Below, in pieces: positions 1-9,710 of a stretch of 64,000 nt of DNA. The notes below the pieces were generated by a model. That model saw only the letters and a list, made by a program, of their open reading frames with translations. It did not search any database and had not been told where the DNA came from. The stretch is from Prorocentrum cordatum (taxonomy: Eukaryota > Sar > Dinophyceae > Prorocentrales > Prorocentraceae). The translations under genes and the position numbers were made by a program. The number at the start of each line of letters is the position of its first letter. Position 1 is the stretch's first letter. The stretch lies in NCBI GenBank assembly GCA_963575745.1, contig CAUYUJ010003043.1:1-64000 (forward strand), given 5' to 3'.

Positions 1-97
1 TGATTTTGTCACACCGCGGGGATGTCAGGGAAGGTAAAAAGGCTACTCTTGTCTCACCCCTCCCTCCTCTGAACGCATCAAAGTTCGCATTCCCCCC

Positions 98-213
98 CTT
101 TCCTCCTCCTCCTCCTCCTCCTCCTCCTCGTCCTCCTCGTCCTCCTCGTCCTCCTCGTCCTCCTCGTCCTCCTCGTCCTCCTCGTCCTCCTCCTCCTCCT
201 CCTCCTCCTCGTC

Positions 214-257
<44 letters not shown>

Positions 258-930
258 CCTCGTCCTCCTCCTCCTCCTCCTCCTCCTCCTCCTCCTCCTC
301 CTCCTCCTCCTTCCTCCACCCTGACTACCCCTCCTCTGAATCCTCCTGCCTCCGCCTGCCTCCTCGTCCTCCTCCTCCTGCTGCCTCCTATCCTCCTTGT
401 ACCTTCCTCCCTTGTCTACCCCTTCTCTGAATGCATCAGATTTCGTACCCCCCTCCTTTCCCTGTCGCACACATTCGTCCGGCCTGAGGAGAGGACCTTC
501 GCACGCTTAGCCCCTAGCAACGTCCGCCCGACATCGCCGATGTTGACGTTGCTGCCCCTCCTCTTCCTCCTCCTCCTCCTCCTCCTCCTCCTGCCCCTCC
601 TCCTCCTCCTCCTCCGCCTCCTCCTCCTCCTCCTCCTCCTCCTCCTCCTCCTCCTCCTCCTCCTCCTCTTTCCTCCTCCTCCTCCTCCGACCCCTCCTCA
701 CGACTCGGTCTGGCGCTGGCCCCCTCCCCCTCCTCCCCCTCCTCCCCCTCCTGCTGCTCCTCGCCTCCTCCTCCTCCTCCTCCTATCCTCCTCCTCCTCC
801 TCCTCCTCCTCCTACTAGCCTCATACTCATCCTCCTCCCTGCGCCTCCTCCCGCCTCCTCCTCCTCCTCTCCTGAACTCCTCCTGCCCTCCTCCTCCCTC
901 CTCCTCCTCCTCCTCTCCTCCTCAGGACCC
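98..930. repeat. (CTC)n / (CTCGTC)n polypyrimidine tract
   Basis: The plus strand is almost pure C/T from about 98 to 320, again from 555 to 700, and in a CTCC-rich form from 716 to 930. The first block alternates CTC with CTCGTC. Short mixed-sequence segments (about 320-550) interrupt it. Open frames crossing it give runs of Pro, Leu, Ser or Arg only and are not treated as genes. Confidence 0.95.
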
Positions 931-939
931 GGGCACGTG

Positions 940-1265
940 CATCTATGAAAAACTCTCTCAAATGCTAATTGTTTCATAATGAAAATAGGGCGTTGCGTCG
1001 TGTTCGTTCTCGAGGGGCCGTTTTCGTGACGCATGCCAAAGAAAAACGTACATTGCGTTCCATCCCCCTATGGGGAAATTGCAAAATGTGCTGCTCGTCA
1101 TCCGCAATCATCGATTTCAAAGCGTTTCGTGAGGGTTTTCCATCGAGCGCCCGCGCCAGGCTCAGCTCCGTTTCCGGCCAACGCGATTCCTCCCCCGACG
1201 CCCGAGAAAAAAATTGCGTTAGTGACCCCTTAGTCCATTGAAACATCGGTGTTAGGACAAGGGGG
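940..1265. other. unique sequence, no gene seen
   Basis: Mixed-composition spacer between two repeat blocks. Short overlapping open frames exist on both strands, but none has a recognisable motif. Confidence 0.6.
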
Positions 1266-1269
1266 GGTC

Positions 1270-1770
1270 AGAAAAAAACTGGAGAGGGGACCTTTTCAAG
1301 TTCCCTCTCCAGTTGGAACGCGCGGGAAAGTGAACCTTTGCAAGTTCCCTTTCCCGCTGCTGGAGAGGGAACCTTTTTCAAGTTCCCTTTCCAGTTGGAA
1401 CGCGCGGGGAAGTGAACCTTTGCAAGTTCCCTTTCCCGCTGCTGGAGAGTGAACCTTTGCAAGTTCCCTCTCCAAGGGAAAGTGAACCTTTTCAAGTTCC
1501 CTTTCCCGCGAATGAAGGGTGACCCTTTTCAAGTTCCCCCTTCACTCCGACGACAAGGGGGGACAGGGAACCTTTGCAAGTTCCCTCTCCCGCAGCTAGA
1601 GACGTCGAACCTTTACAAGTTCCCTCTCCAGCCCAATCCTGCCACGAACGGGAAAGTGAACCTTTTCAAGTTCCCTCTCCCGCAGCTAGAGAGTGAACCT
1701 TTTCAAGTTCCCTCCCCAGCCCAAACGAACGCGGGAGAGTGAACCTTTTCAAGTTCCCTCTCCCGCCGAC
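1270..1770. repeat. quasi-palindromic minisatellite built on GAACCTTTTCAAGTTCCC
   Basis: At least a dozen copies of a 16-nt core GAACCTTTTCAAGTTC (variants with TTTGC) are separated by GC-rich linkers such as TCTCCCGC or TTTCCCGCTGCTGGAGA. The core is an imperfect palindrome (GAAC...GTTC), so each unit can form a small hairpin. Spacing varies from about 30 to 60 bp. Confidence 0.9.
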
Positions 1771-1934
1771 GACGACAAGGTTGTCCAGCAATTGGACGTG
1801 GGCAAGTCGAAAGAGAATATTCAGGCCGCAGGAGCGAGTTCCCCTTCGATCCTCCAAGTGACGACAAGAGACGGTCCTCAGACGGGACTACCCGCACCGC
1901 CCACAGACAAAGTTCCCGCTTGATACTTCCCCCT

Positions 1935-2840
1935 TTGTTCAGGCCGCAGGAACTGAGGAGCCCAAAAAGCTCGCTCGGATGACCCGCTCGGGTTCGAACA
2001 TGAAGTGCGTGCCCCACAGGGATGGAGCGCCCGCCTGATACTTCTCCCATATTCAGGCCTCAGGAGCCCAAAAGCGACGACAGTTACAGGTTTCCGATGA
2101 CCCGCCTCGGATTGGTAAGATGATCTGCGGGCCCCATAGAGAGAAGCTCCCGCCTGAGACTTCCTCGCAATTCACTCACAGACGAGGCTCCCGCTAGATA
2201 CTTCCTCCAGATTCACGCCCCAGGAGCCCAAAAGTGACGACAGTTACAGGATCCCGATGACCCGCCTCGGATTAGTAAGATGATCTGCGGCCCCATAGGG
2301 AGAGGCTCCCGCCTGAGACTTCCTCGCAATTCACTCACAGACGACGCTCCCGCCTGATACTTCCTCCAAATTCACGCCCCGGGAGCCCAAAAGTCACGAC
2401 AGTTACAGGATCCCGATGACCCGCCTCGGATTAGTAAGATGATTTGCGGGCCCCATAGGGAGAAGCTCCCGCCTGAGACTTCCTCGCAATTCACTCACAG
2501 ACGAGGCTCCCGCTAGATACTTCCTCCAGATTCACGCCCCAGGAGCCCAAACGTGACGACAGTTACAGGATCCCGATGACCCGCCTCGGATTAGTAAGAT
2601 GATCTGCGGGCCCCATAGGGAGAGGCTCCCGCCTGAGACTTCCTCGCAATTCACTCACAGACGACGCCCCCGCCTGATACTTCCTTCAAATTCACGCCCC
2701 AGGAGCCCAAAAGTGACGACAGTTACAGGATCCCGATGACCCGCCTCGGATTAGTAAGATGATCTGCGGGCCCCATAGGGAGAGGCTCCCGCCTGAGACT
2801 TCCTCGCAATTCACTCACAGACGACGCTCCCGCTTGATAC
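1935..2840. repeat. 160-bp tandem satellite, about five copies
   Basis: The landmark CAGGAGCCCA recurs at 2061, 2221, 2380 (one change), 2540 and 2700, giving steps of 160, 159, 160 and 160 bp. Each unit also carries GACCCGCCTCGGATT, a GGGCCCCATAGGGAGA box and CAATTCACTCACAGACGA. A more divergent partial unit precedes the array from about 1935. There are no spacers between units, so it is not a CRISPR. Confidence 0.93.
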
Positions 2841-2844
2841 TCGA

Positions 2845-3060
2845 GTGAGTGTCGGACTGACTGAGTGATGTGTGACGCCAACGGATGATATCCTCATGTG
2901 ATGATCATGATGAGTGAGTGAGTGAGTGAGTGAGTGAGCGATCGAGTGGTGTATGGGTAAGTGTGATGGTGCTGAGGAGGAGAGGCGTGGGTCATGATGA
3001 TGATGACTGATGATGATGATGGCGAGAAAGAGGAAGAGAGAGAGAGAGGGTGTGAGATCC
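2845..3060. repeat. (TGAG)n and GATGAT simple repeats
   Basis: A run of TGAG units occupies about 2910-2940, followed by GATGATGAT and GAGAGAGA stretches up to about 3050. No coding signal is seen. Confidence 0.85.
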
Positions 3061-3580
3061 TGCGCGGGGGGTGTGCAGAGAAAACAAGAACCCCACTTTG
3101 GATGTGGGGAATAAAAGGGGATTCCGTCCGTACCCATTTCGGGCGCCGAACCAACAGCGGTTGCTGCTAGGCAGGCGGCCTTCTGTTTCGAATGGACACA
3201 GGCCGCGGCGGCGTGGACAGCGAGTCCCGTTCAAAATGCACAGGAGCTGCTGCTGAGCATTGTGCCCATTCTTTCCGTGCCCGTCTCGTTCGTTCCGGCC
3301 ACTCTCCCCTTCTCGTCGCCTCTCCTTCCTCGTGGTCGCCTCCTTCTCCGCTTCGTCCCCTCAGCTTGCCTTCTTCTCCCCCCCAAAAAAAATTAGGGGG
3401 TTTTTGTCCGTCCCCGAACGGCGAGATGGGGCACGGTGCCCGTGCCCGGTCCCCTCCTCACGGGAGACGAGGGGCCCGGCTGCTCGCGTGCCCGGCGCCG
3501 GCGCCTCGGCGTGGAGCGGCGCGCCGTCGGGCAGCGCAGGCGGTCCCGAGTGGCAGGCGAGCCATGCCAGAGCGAGGGCA
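3061..3580. other. GC-rich spacer, no gene recognised
   Basis: Open frames exist in several registers but with Pro/Arg/Ser-rich translations of no recognised family. Nothing else is seen. Confidence 0.5.
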
Positions 3581-3586
3581 GGATCG

Positions 3587-3700
3587 AGGAGGAGGAGGAG
3601 GAGGAGGAGGAGGAGGAGGAGGATCGAGGAGGAGGATCGAGGAGGAGGAGGAGGAGGAGGAAGAGGAGGAGGATCGAGGAGGAGGAGGATGGAGGATCGA
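3587..3700. repeat. (GAG)n microsatellite with GATCGA interruptions
   Basis: GAG triplets on the plus strand are interrupted by several GATCGAG units. The minus strand is the corresponding polypyrimidine tract. Confidence 0.95.
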
Positions 3701-3932
3701 GGGTCGAGGATCACCGTCCTCGGTCCCTCTTGCTGCCCTGGCTCAGGCGGCTCTTGCCCCGCCTCATGCCGCCGCCGCCGCCTTGGGTCGGCCGTTCTTT
3801 TGTTTTTTTGGGAGGGGCTTTCGGCGCGCCTCTGGGGCTTCTCGTCCCGTTCTGTGCAGTCTACGCCGACCTAGGCAACCCGCATGCCCTTTGGTGTTTA
3901 GGCGCCACGGTGCCGTCGGAGGAGTCTATAAT

Positions 3933-4300
3933 CGCAGGCCCAGAGGTCGGCACCAGCACCACGATCGGCGGTGCGCCTCCACCGAGGAAAGGCGATCCCG
4001 ATCTCGGTGATGGTGGGTACATTCTGGCCTCCAGGGTGGCCGAAATATTACCACCAGCACCGAAAGCGAGGATCATCTTCCCCATGTGGAAGCACCCCCC
4101 TGCGCCGGGTGCCAATTTTCAGGAGGGAAAAATCACACAGACACAATTATTCGTCGATCCCCAGAAAATATGCGAAAATATGGGAAGTGGGGGGGAAGGC
4201 AGAAACCCAGAAATATTGGAAAATATGGGGAATATGTTTATTTGTGTGTATTTATTTGTGTGTCCCAGGGCCCCTTCAAATTTCCAGGCCCCCCAGGTCC
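3933..4300. repeat. dispersed repeat family C, copy 1, interrupted by element A1
   Basis: The segment starting CGCAGGCCCAGAGGT aligns with 55177-55385 over about 190 bp, sharing GGCGATCCCGATCTCGGTGATGG and GGATCATCTTCCCCA (both written here as short blocks). Its outer parts are inverted relatives of each other (GGCACCAGCACCA near 3948; GCTGGTGTTGGTGCC in copy 2). Copy 1 is split by the 160-bp element A1 at 4119-4278; copy 2 is uninterrupted at the same point. Open frames across it are similar in the two copies, but no protein family is recognised. Confidence 0.85.
4119..4278 (+). mobile_element. MITE-like element family A, copy A1 (160 bp)
   Basis: The element begins TCAGGAGGGAAAAA and ends GGGCCCCTTCA, giving weak terminal inverted repeats. 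Near its ends it carries subterminal inverted ACACACAGACACAA / TTGTGTGTATTTATTTGTGTG tracts. It is flanked by AATTT on both sides (4114-4118 and 4279-4283). The related sequence at about 55350-55365 reads straight through (GTGCCAATTTCCAGG) without the insert, so the boundaries and the 5-bp duplication are supported by an empty site. Three more copies lie at 18742, 24899 and 54376. No coding capacity. Confidence 0.9.
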
Positions 4301-4391
4301 TGTGCCCTCTCGGCTGCCCTGTCCAATCAAGTCCGAGCGCTCCTCCCTTTGCCCGGGGAACAGACGATGGCATGCACGTACATAAACTTGT

Positions 4392-4789
4392 GGCGCTCCG
4401 CCAGGGCTTCTCGGATCGGCGCTGGACCCCCCACACCCCGGCAACGCCTCCTGCGCTGCCCCATGGTGCCAGCGCCGATCCAGAAATCCGCCCGGGCCTC
4501 GGAGAGTTCATGCTTGCATGTCGCTGTCTGCTCCCCGATTTCCCCTGCCTTCGTTGCTCCTGCGCGCGCGTGTAGGCAGGAGGGGCCGTAGGCGCTCCGC
4601 CAGGGCTTCTCGGATCGGCGCTGGACCCCCCACACCCCGGCAACGCCTCCTGCGCTGCCCCATGGTGCCAGCGCCGATCCAGAAATCCGCCCGGGCCTCG
4701 GAGAGTTCATGCTTGCATGTCGCTGTCTGCTCCCCGATTTCCCCTGCCTTCGTTGCTCCTGCGCGCGCGTGTAGGCAGGAGGGGCCGTA
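4392..4789. repeat. exact 199-bp tandem duplication
   Basis: The sequence 4392-4590 is repeated at 4591-4789 with no difference that I can find by eye. Each copy contains GGATCGGCGCTGG followed about 60 bp later by its inverse CCAGCGCCGATCC, so each copy is itself an inverted-repeat unit related to the element at 25243-25425. Confidence 0.93.
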
Positions 4790-5105
4790 GCCACTCTAAC
4801 TCGGGCCAGTCTGAAGAGGACAAGTGGCCGCCGAAAGCTCATGCAGAGCGCCTGAACAAGCGAGCTATCCCCGTCGCAGGCTGGAGATCGTCATTTGTTG
4901 ACCGACGGCTGGGGTCGCTTCCCTCGGCCTCGGGACCCGTCAGCCCCTGCAGTGTTGAGTCCTCGTTTTGAAGAGACAGTCCCCGCGTCTCTTCTGTCGA
5001 GTCAGACTCGGAGGCCTCCGACTTTGGTTGATCGTTGGTGACGTGCTGGCTTTAGGCCCGTCCCCAACAAACATCCTCCCGCTCCTCTCCCTCTTCCCTC
5101 CTCCC
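4790..5105. other. spacer, no gene seen
   Basis: Mixed sequence between the 199-bp duplication and the 85-92-bp repeat block. Nothing recognisable. Confidence 0.5.
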
Positions 5106-5109
5106 TTCA

Positions 5110-5960
5110 CCCCCCTCACCTTGGCACACCTCTCACACGTTTCGTGGCCCCATGCAGTAGGGAGCTCCACCGAAGGTCCCAGAGGCACGGTTCGCATGCC
5201 CCCCCCTCCACTTTGGCATACCCATCACACGTTTCGCGGCCCCTTTAAGAGCTCCACCGAAGGCCCCAGTGGCATGGTTCGCTTGCCGCCCCCCCCCCTC
5301 CACTTTGGCGCACCCCTCACACGCTTCTCGTGACTCCATAGGAGCTCCACCGAAGGCCCCAGTGGCGTGGCCCGATAAGGAGCTTTACCGAAGGCCCCAG
5401 TGACATGGTTCGCATGCCGCCCCCCCTCCACTTTGGCACACTCCTCACACGTTTCGTGGCCCCCCAGGGAGCTCCACTGAAGGCCCCAGTGGCATGGTTT
5501 GCATGCCGCTCCCCCCCCACCCGCTTTGGTACACTCCTCGCACGCTTCGTGGCCCAATAGAGAGCTCCACCGAAGGCCCAAGTTTCGCATGCCGCCCCCC
5601 CTCCACTTTGTCGTACCCCTCACACGTTTCGTGGCCCCATAGGGAGCTCCATTGAATGCCACAGTGGCATGCTTCGCATGCCGTCCCCGCAGGCCCCAGT
5701 AGCATGGTTCGCATGCCGCCCGCCCCCCCTCCACTTTGGCACACCCCTCACATGTTCCGTGGTCCCATATGGAGCTCCACCGAAGGCACCAGTGGCATGG
5801 TTCGCTTGCCTCCCCTTCCGGTTTGGCGCACCACTCACACGTTCCGTGGCCCCACAGGGAGCCCCACCGAAGGCCCCAGTGGCATGGTTCGCATGCCGCC
5901 CCCCTCCACTGTGGTACACCCCTCGCACGCTTCGTGGCCCCATACATCGGCCCAATGAAA
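5110..5960. repeat. 85-92-bp tandem repeat, block 1 (about ten copies)
   Basis: Each unit contains TTTGGCACACCCCTCACACG, then TTTCGTGGCCCCATAGGGAG, CTCCACCGAAGGCCCCAGTG and GCATGGTTCGCATGCCGCCC. GTTTCGTGG-type landmarks at 5139, 5231 and 5323 are 92 bp apart; later units are shorter and some are truncated. Blocks of the same unit recur at 6705-6840 and 8095-8830. Confidence 0.92.
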
Positions 5961-6099
5961 GTTCCTGGAATTTTCATCACGACGCTGGCCGGCGGAAGTC
6001 GACGGAAGTAAAACGAGGCGGAAGACGGGGAAGGCCGCCGGAAGGCTTGCCAATGTCAGCGGAAGTAAACGACGCCCTTTCCGAACCCCCTACCCCCGT

Positions 6100-6700
6100 A
6101 GAAGCCTAGCAATGTTGTCTTCCTCCGTGGGCCGGGCGGGATCCCGCCTGTATTCCGCTTTAATATTATAAGTTTAGTTCAGGACGATCAAAATCCCACC
6201 CATTAAAAATGGGGTAGACCAAAGTCCCGGGCCGTTCACGGATCCCACCATGCTGGGATCGGCTCGAAGTAAGATGGGGTTCATAAGTTGCAGTATTATT
6301 GCCGTGTTGGGATCGTCTTGAGGTCATCTTGAGATCATATCCCGGTCATGTTTGGATCACGCAACCATCGCGTGGTCATTATGAGGCCACCCTGGGTGCG
6401 CTTGGATCAGGAATGTTGCCATCGGCCCATCGCGGCGTCACGCGTCGCTCATGTTTCGTCATCTGCGAGTCGGCCTAAGACGGTCCAGAATCCATGGCGG
6501 GATCGCGTTGGGGTGGCATCATCCTGGGTCCTCTGGACGTTATCGTCCGTGGCCTGAGGCATTCCTGGAAGCATGTTGTGGCCATGGGACGTCTTGGGAT
6601 CGCGTGCGTGCGAACGCTGAGCACGCGCGCGCGACTTTTCATCATGCCGACGGGTTTAGATACATATTATTCCTCTTGCGAGTTTCCAAGAAAACTTTTG
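6100..6700. other. spacer, no gene seen
   Basis: Contains several GGATCAC / GATCATCTTGAG-like words in loose repetition, but no clear tandem period and no recognisable protein. Confidence 0.5.
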
Positions 6701-6704
6701 TTGG

Positions 6705-6840
6705 AGCCAAGTAGGCAGCTTCACCGAAGGGCTCAGCGGCATGGCTCGCATGCCGCCCCCCCCCTCCAGCGGCAGCGCCCGCATGGCGGCCCCGCCCCAC
6801 TGCGGCGCACCTTTCGCGCGCGCCGTCCCTCTCCACCGAC
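6705..6840. repeat. 85-92-bp repeat, block 2 (one to two degraded units)
   Basis: AGGCAGCTTCACCGAAGGGC, CAGCGGCATGGCTCGCATGC and CGCCCCCCCC match the core of the unit in block 1 at 5110-5960, followed by a more diverged unit (CACTGCGGCGCACC). Confidence 0.75.
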
Positions 6841-7254
6841 CGCAGTGCTCGCACGGCGGTATTCACAACCGCATGATAATGAAAAGTCCAAGGGCTACTT
6901 GAACACAATGCCAACGAATACCGCGAAGCTCGAGCCCATCTTGAAACCGTGGGAAACGATGACAAGGGAGACGACATACCATTAGCACCTCAATCAGCCA
7001 GGTGATCAGCACGGTCGTTTAGTACGGCACCGTTGTGAGAAACAACCTTGGTTGGGTCCTGCCCCAAGATAACCGTAAGGGCTTCGCCCCCTGCCGCCAG
7101 ACCCCTCTCTATCGTAATGGGGTATAACAGACTCGCGACGGTGCGTCTCGGCGCTGCCCTGGCGAATCTGGGAACAGCATGCGGGGGCGGATAGGAATCA
7201 TCAGCGCATGTCGACATGTTGGCGGTATACGATTGACCTTCGGCCCATCCCACC

Positions 7255-7800
7255 ACCGTGCCTGGGTTGTGGGTCTGAGGCCTCTTGTATATGTGTTGGG
7301 GTGTCGTGGGGAGCCTCTTGGAGGCCTCTTGGAGGCGGTTTGGGCGCCTCTTGGGGGGCCTCTTGGGGCCTCGTCGGGTATCGTTAGGGCTTCTTGGAGG
7401 CCTCTTAGGGGCGTCTTGGGCGCCTCTTGGGTCCTCTTGGGGCCTCTTGACTGCCTCTTGGGGCCTCCTGGGGGCTACTCGGGGCCTCGGGGGCGCGAGT
7501 GTGGTGTAACTTACGCGGGGTCGTGGCCTTGGGGGCGCGAATATATTGCAATGTGCAAGAGAGTGTGGCCTCAGGCGCGAATGTGGTGTAAGTTGCGGGG
7601 GATCGTAGCCTCAGGGGCGCGAGTGTGGTGCATTTGTGCGAGGAATCTTGGCACCAGAGGCGAGAATGTGGTGTAATTTACGGGGACATCGTGGTTTCAG
7701 GAGCGTGAGCATTGTATATTTTACCAGGGATCGTGGCTTCGGGGGGCGCGAATACAGCGTAATTCACATGGGATGATTGCGTCGGGAGCGCGAATCTCAT
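7255..7800. repeat. GGGGCCTCTTGG minisatellite and degraded 50-60-bp repeat
   Basis: From 7275 to 7490 the words GGAGGCCTCTTGG / GGGCGCCTCTTGG recur every 10-25 bp. From about 7490 to 7800 a looser unit containing GGCGCGA(A/G)TGTGGTGTAA and GGATCGTGGCCT repeats five or six times. The entry sequence CACCGTGCCTGGGTTG at 7254 also precedes the same GGGGGCCTCTTGG motif near 24468, so this is a dispersed unit. Confidence 0.8.
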
Positions 7801-8094
7801 GTATTTTCACGTGTCCCAGTGCCCCCCAGAAATTCTGAGAACCCTCCCAGGGCGTGGTAACAAATCCCGTTTGGGGCTCCCACCCTTCGCGCGGACAGCG
7901 TCAATTAACAGTAAGGATTCAGAACGCAGGACTGTAACAGTGGAAACTGGGAGCTGGAAGTGGATCAGGGAACTGCAATCTTCACCCTCGAAGCCTGGTG
8001 GCCCCGCAACCATCTTGTCCCCGTTGTGAAGGGACAGCGCCCCGCGTCTCCAACCTCTCCTCCTCCCTCTCCCTACCTGCCTCCTTCCTTCCTG

Positions 8095-8830
8095 CCATGC
8101 CTGCCTCTGCCCTCCGCATGTCTCTTGTTCGGCACACCCCTCACACGTTTCGTGGCCCTATAGGGAGCTCCACCGAAGGCCCCAGTGGAAGGGTTCGAAT
8201 GGTGCCGCCGCCCGCTTCGGCAAACCCCTCACACGGTCCGTGGCCCTAGGGAGCTCACCTTGAGGCCCCAGTGGCAGGGTTCGCATGGCACCGCCGCCCC
8301 ATTTCGGCACGCTCTTCACCCGTTCTGTGGCCCCTATGAGGAGCTCCCCCGAAGGCCCCAGCGGGGGTGTGTGCATGGCACCGCCGCCCGCTTTCGGCGT
8401 CACCCCTCTCACGCGTGGCGGCCCCACAGGGAGCTACACCCAAGGCGCATGCCGCCCCCCCTCCGCTGCGGCACCTTCAGCACACCCCTCGCGCGCTTCG
8501 TGGCCCCACAGGGAGCTCCAACTAAGGCCCCACGAAGAGGGTTCGCATGGCACCGCCATCCCATGTTGGCGCACCACTCCCACGCTTCGTGGCCCCATAG
8601 GGAGCTCCACCTGAGGTCCCACTTCGCATGGCACCGCCATCCAATGTCGGCACATCTCTCACACGCTTTGTGGCCTCATAGAGAGCTCCACCGAAGTCTC
8701 CAGTGGGAGAGTTCGCATTGCACTGCCTCCCGCTTTCGGCACACCCCTCACACGCGTGGCAGCCCCGCCCATCTCGGCACACCCTTCGCACGCTTCGTGG
8801 CCTCATGGGGAGACCCATCGAAGGCGATTC
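8095..8830. repeat. 85-92-bp tandem repeat, block 3 (about eight diverged copies)
   Basis: Units again follow the order CGGCACACCCCTCACACG, TTCGTGGCCC, AGGGAGCTCCACCGAAGGCC, CCAGTGG and GTTCGCATGGCACCGCCGCC. The GCATGGCACCGCC variant distinguishes this block from block 1. Confidence 0.88.
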
Positions 8831-9014
8831 TCACAACGACAGTACTCACAACTGCATATGGTTGGGTCCCTCGCCAGGGTATTTTTTCAGTGGCGTTGTT
8901 TCTTCGATTTCGGCCCTGGCAGGCCGATGCCGGCCCCCTGGGGCCATCCAGGCAGGGCCCGGGACGTTGCCGCCTCCCCGGGGTCCGAGTAGCTAGGGTC
9001 GAAGGATCGCGCCG

Positions 9015-9160
9015 TCTCGTCGATGCATGGGCGATGCGGCTCGACGTGGAGCCCGATTTTCTCTACACCGACGTCGCCGATGCATCGCCGATGTCGCCGA
9101 TGCATCGGCGATGTATCGCCGATGTATGGGCGATGCGGCACGATCCTCTGACCCTATCTA
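9015..9160. repeat. GATGCATCGGC-type palindromic repeat
   Basis: The words CGATGCATCG, GATGTCGCCGATGCATCG and GCGATGTATCGCC recur about seven times in roughly 120 bp. CGATGCATCG is a perfect palindrome. A similar cluster (GCCGATGCATCGGTGATGCA) is at 20816-20836. Confidence 0.85.
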
Positions 9161-9174
9161 CTCCGACCCCATCG

Positions 9175-9473
9175 GGGAGGAGGAGAGGAGGAGGAGGAGG
9201 AGGAGGAGGAGGAGGAGGAGGAAGAGGAGGAGCCGGTGTAGGAGGAGGCGGAGGAGGAGGAGGAGGAGGAGGAGAAGGAGGAGGAGGAGGAGGAGGAGAA
9301 GGAGGGAGGGAGGGAGAGGGGAGGAGGAGGGTGGGGTGGGGATGGAGGAGGTGGAGGAGGAGGAGGAGGAGGAGGAGGAGGAGGAGGAGGAGGAGAGGGA
9401 GGAGGAGGAGGGGATGGAGGAGGAGGAGGAGGAGGAGGAGGAGGAGGAGGAGGAGGAGGAGGAGGAGGACGCG
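9175..9473. repeat. (GAG)n tract on the 3' side of LINE-1
   Basis: Nearly pure GGA/GAG triplets on the plus strand with a few GAAGGAGG and GGTGGAG interruptions. It ends at GAGGAGGAC and LINE-1 sequence begins. The same strand carries GAG triplets on the other side of LINE-1 at 16410-16905. Confidence 0.95.
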
Positions 9474-9484
9474 CGGACCGCACG

Positions 9485-9516
9485 CCACCAGCAAGAGGCA
9501 AGCCTCGAGCTGGTGG
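9485..9516 (-). other. stem-loop in the LINE-1 3' UTR
   Basis: CCACCAGC (9485-9492) pairs with GCTGGTGG (9509-9516), with further AGAGGC/GCCTC complementarity in the loop. It sits 11 bp from the (GAG)n boundary, where many LINE reverse transcriptases recognise a 3' hairpin. Function is inferred from position only. Confidence 0.5.
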
Positions 9517-9710
9517 TCCAGTTCAGGCAAGGCCCAGCTCACGCAAGGGCGTGGGCCGAGCGAAAGGGGGCCGCCCCGCCTGCCTGGCCTCGTCGCTCAC
9601 CAGCCTCCTCAGCGCCGAAAGCACCAGGAAGATGCACACGTGTGCGGCGGGGGAGGGGGGAGGCGACGGGCGACAGACGACGGGGGCAGCCCAAGAAAAC
9701 TAAAACGAGT

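Noticed and set aside
1985-2000. GGTTCGAAC word resembling a tRNA B box
   Set aside because: No A box, acceptor stem or cloverleaf could be drawn around it.
1935-2840. CRISPR-like regular repeats
   Set aside because: The 160-bp units are contiguous without unique spacers, and the genome is eukaryotic.
3436-4575. 379-residue plus-strand open frame
   Set aside because: It crosses a (GAG)n tract, repeat family C, the inserted element A1 and part of the 199-bp duplication, so it is not one gene.
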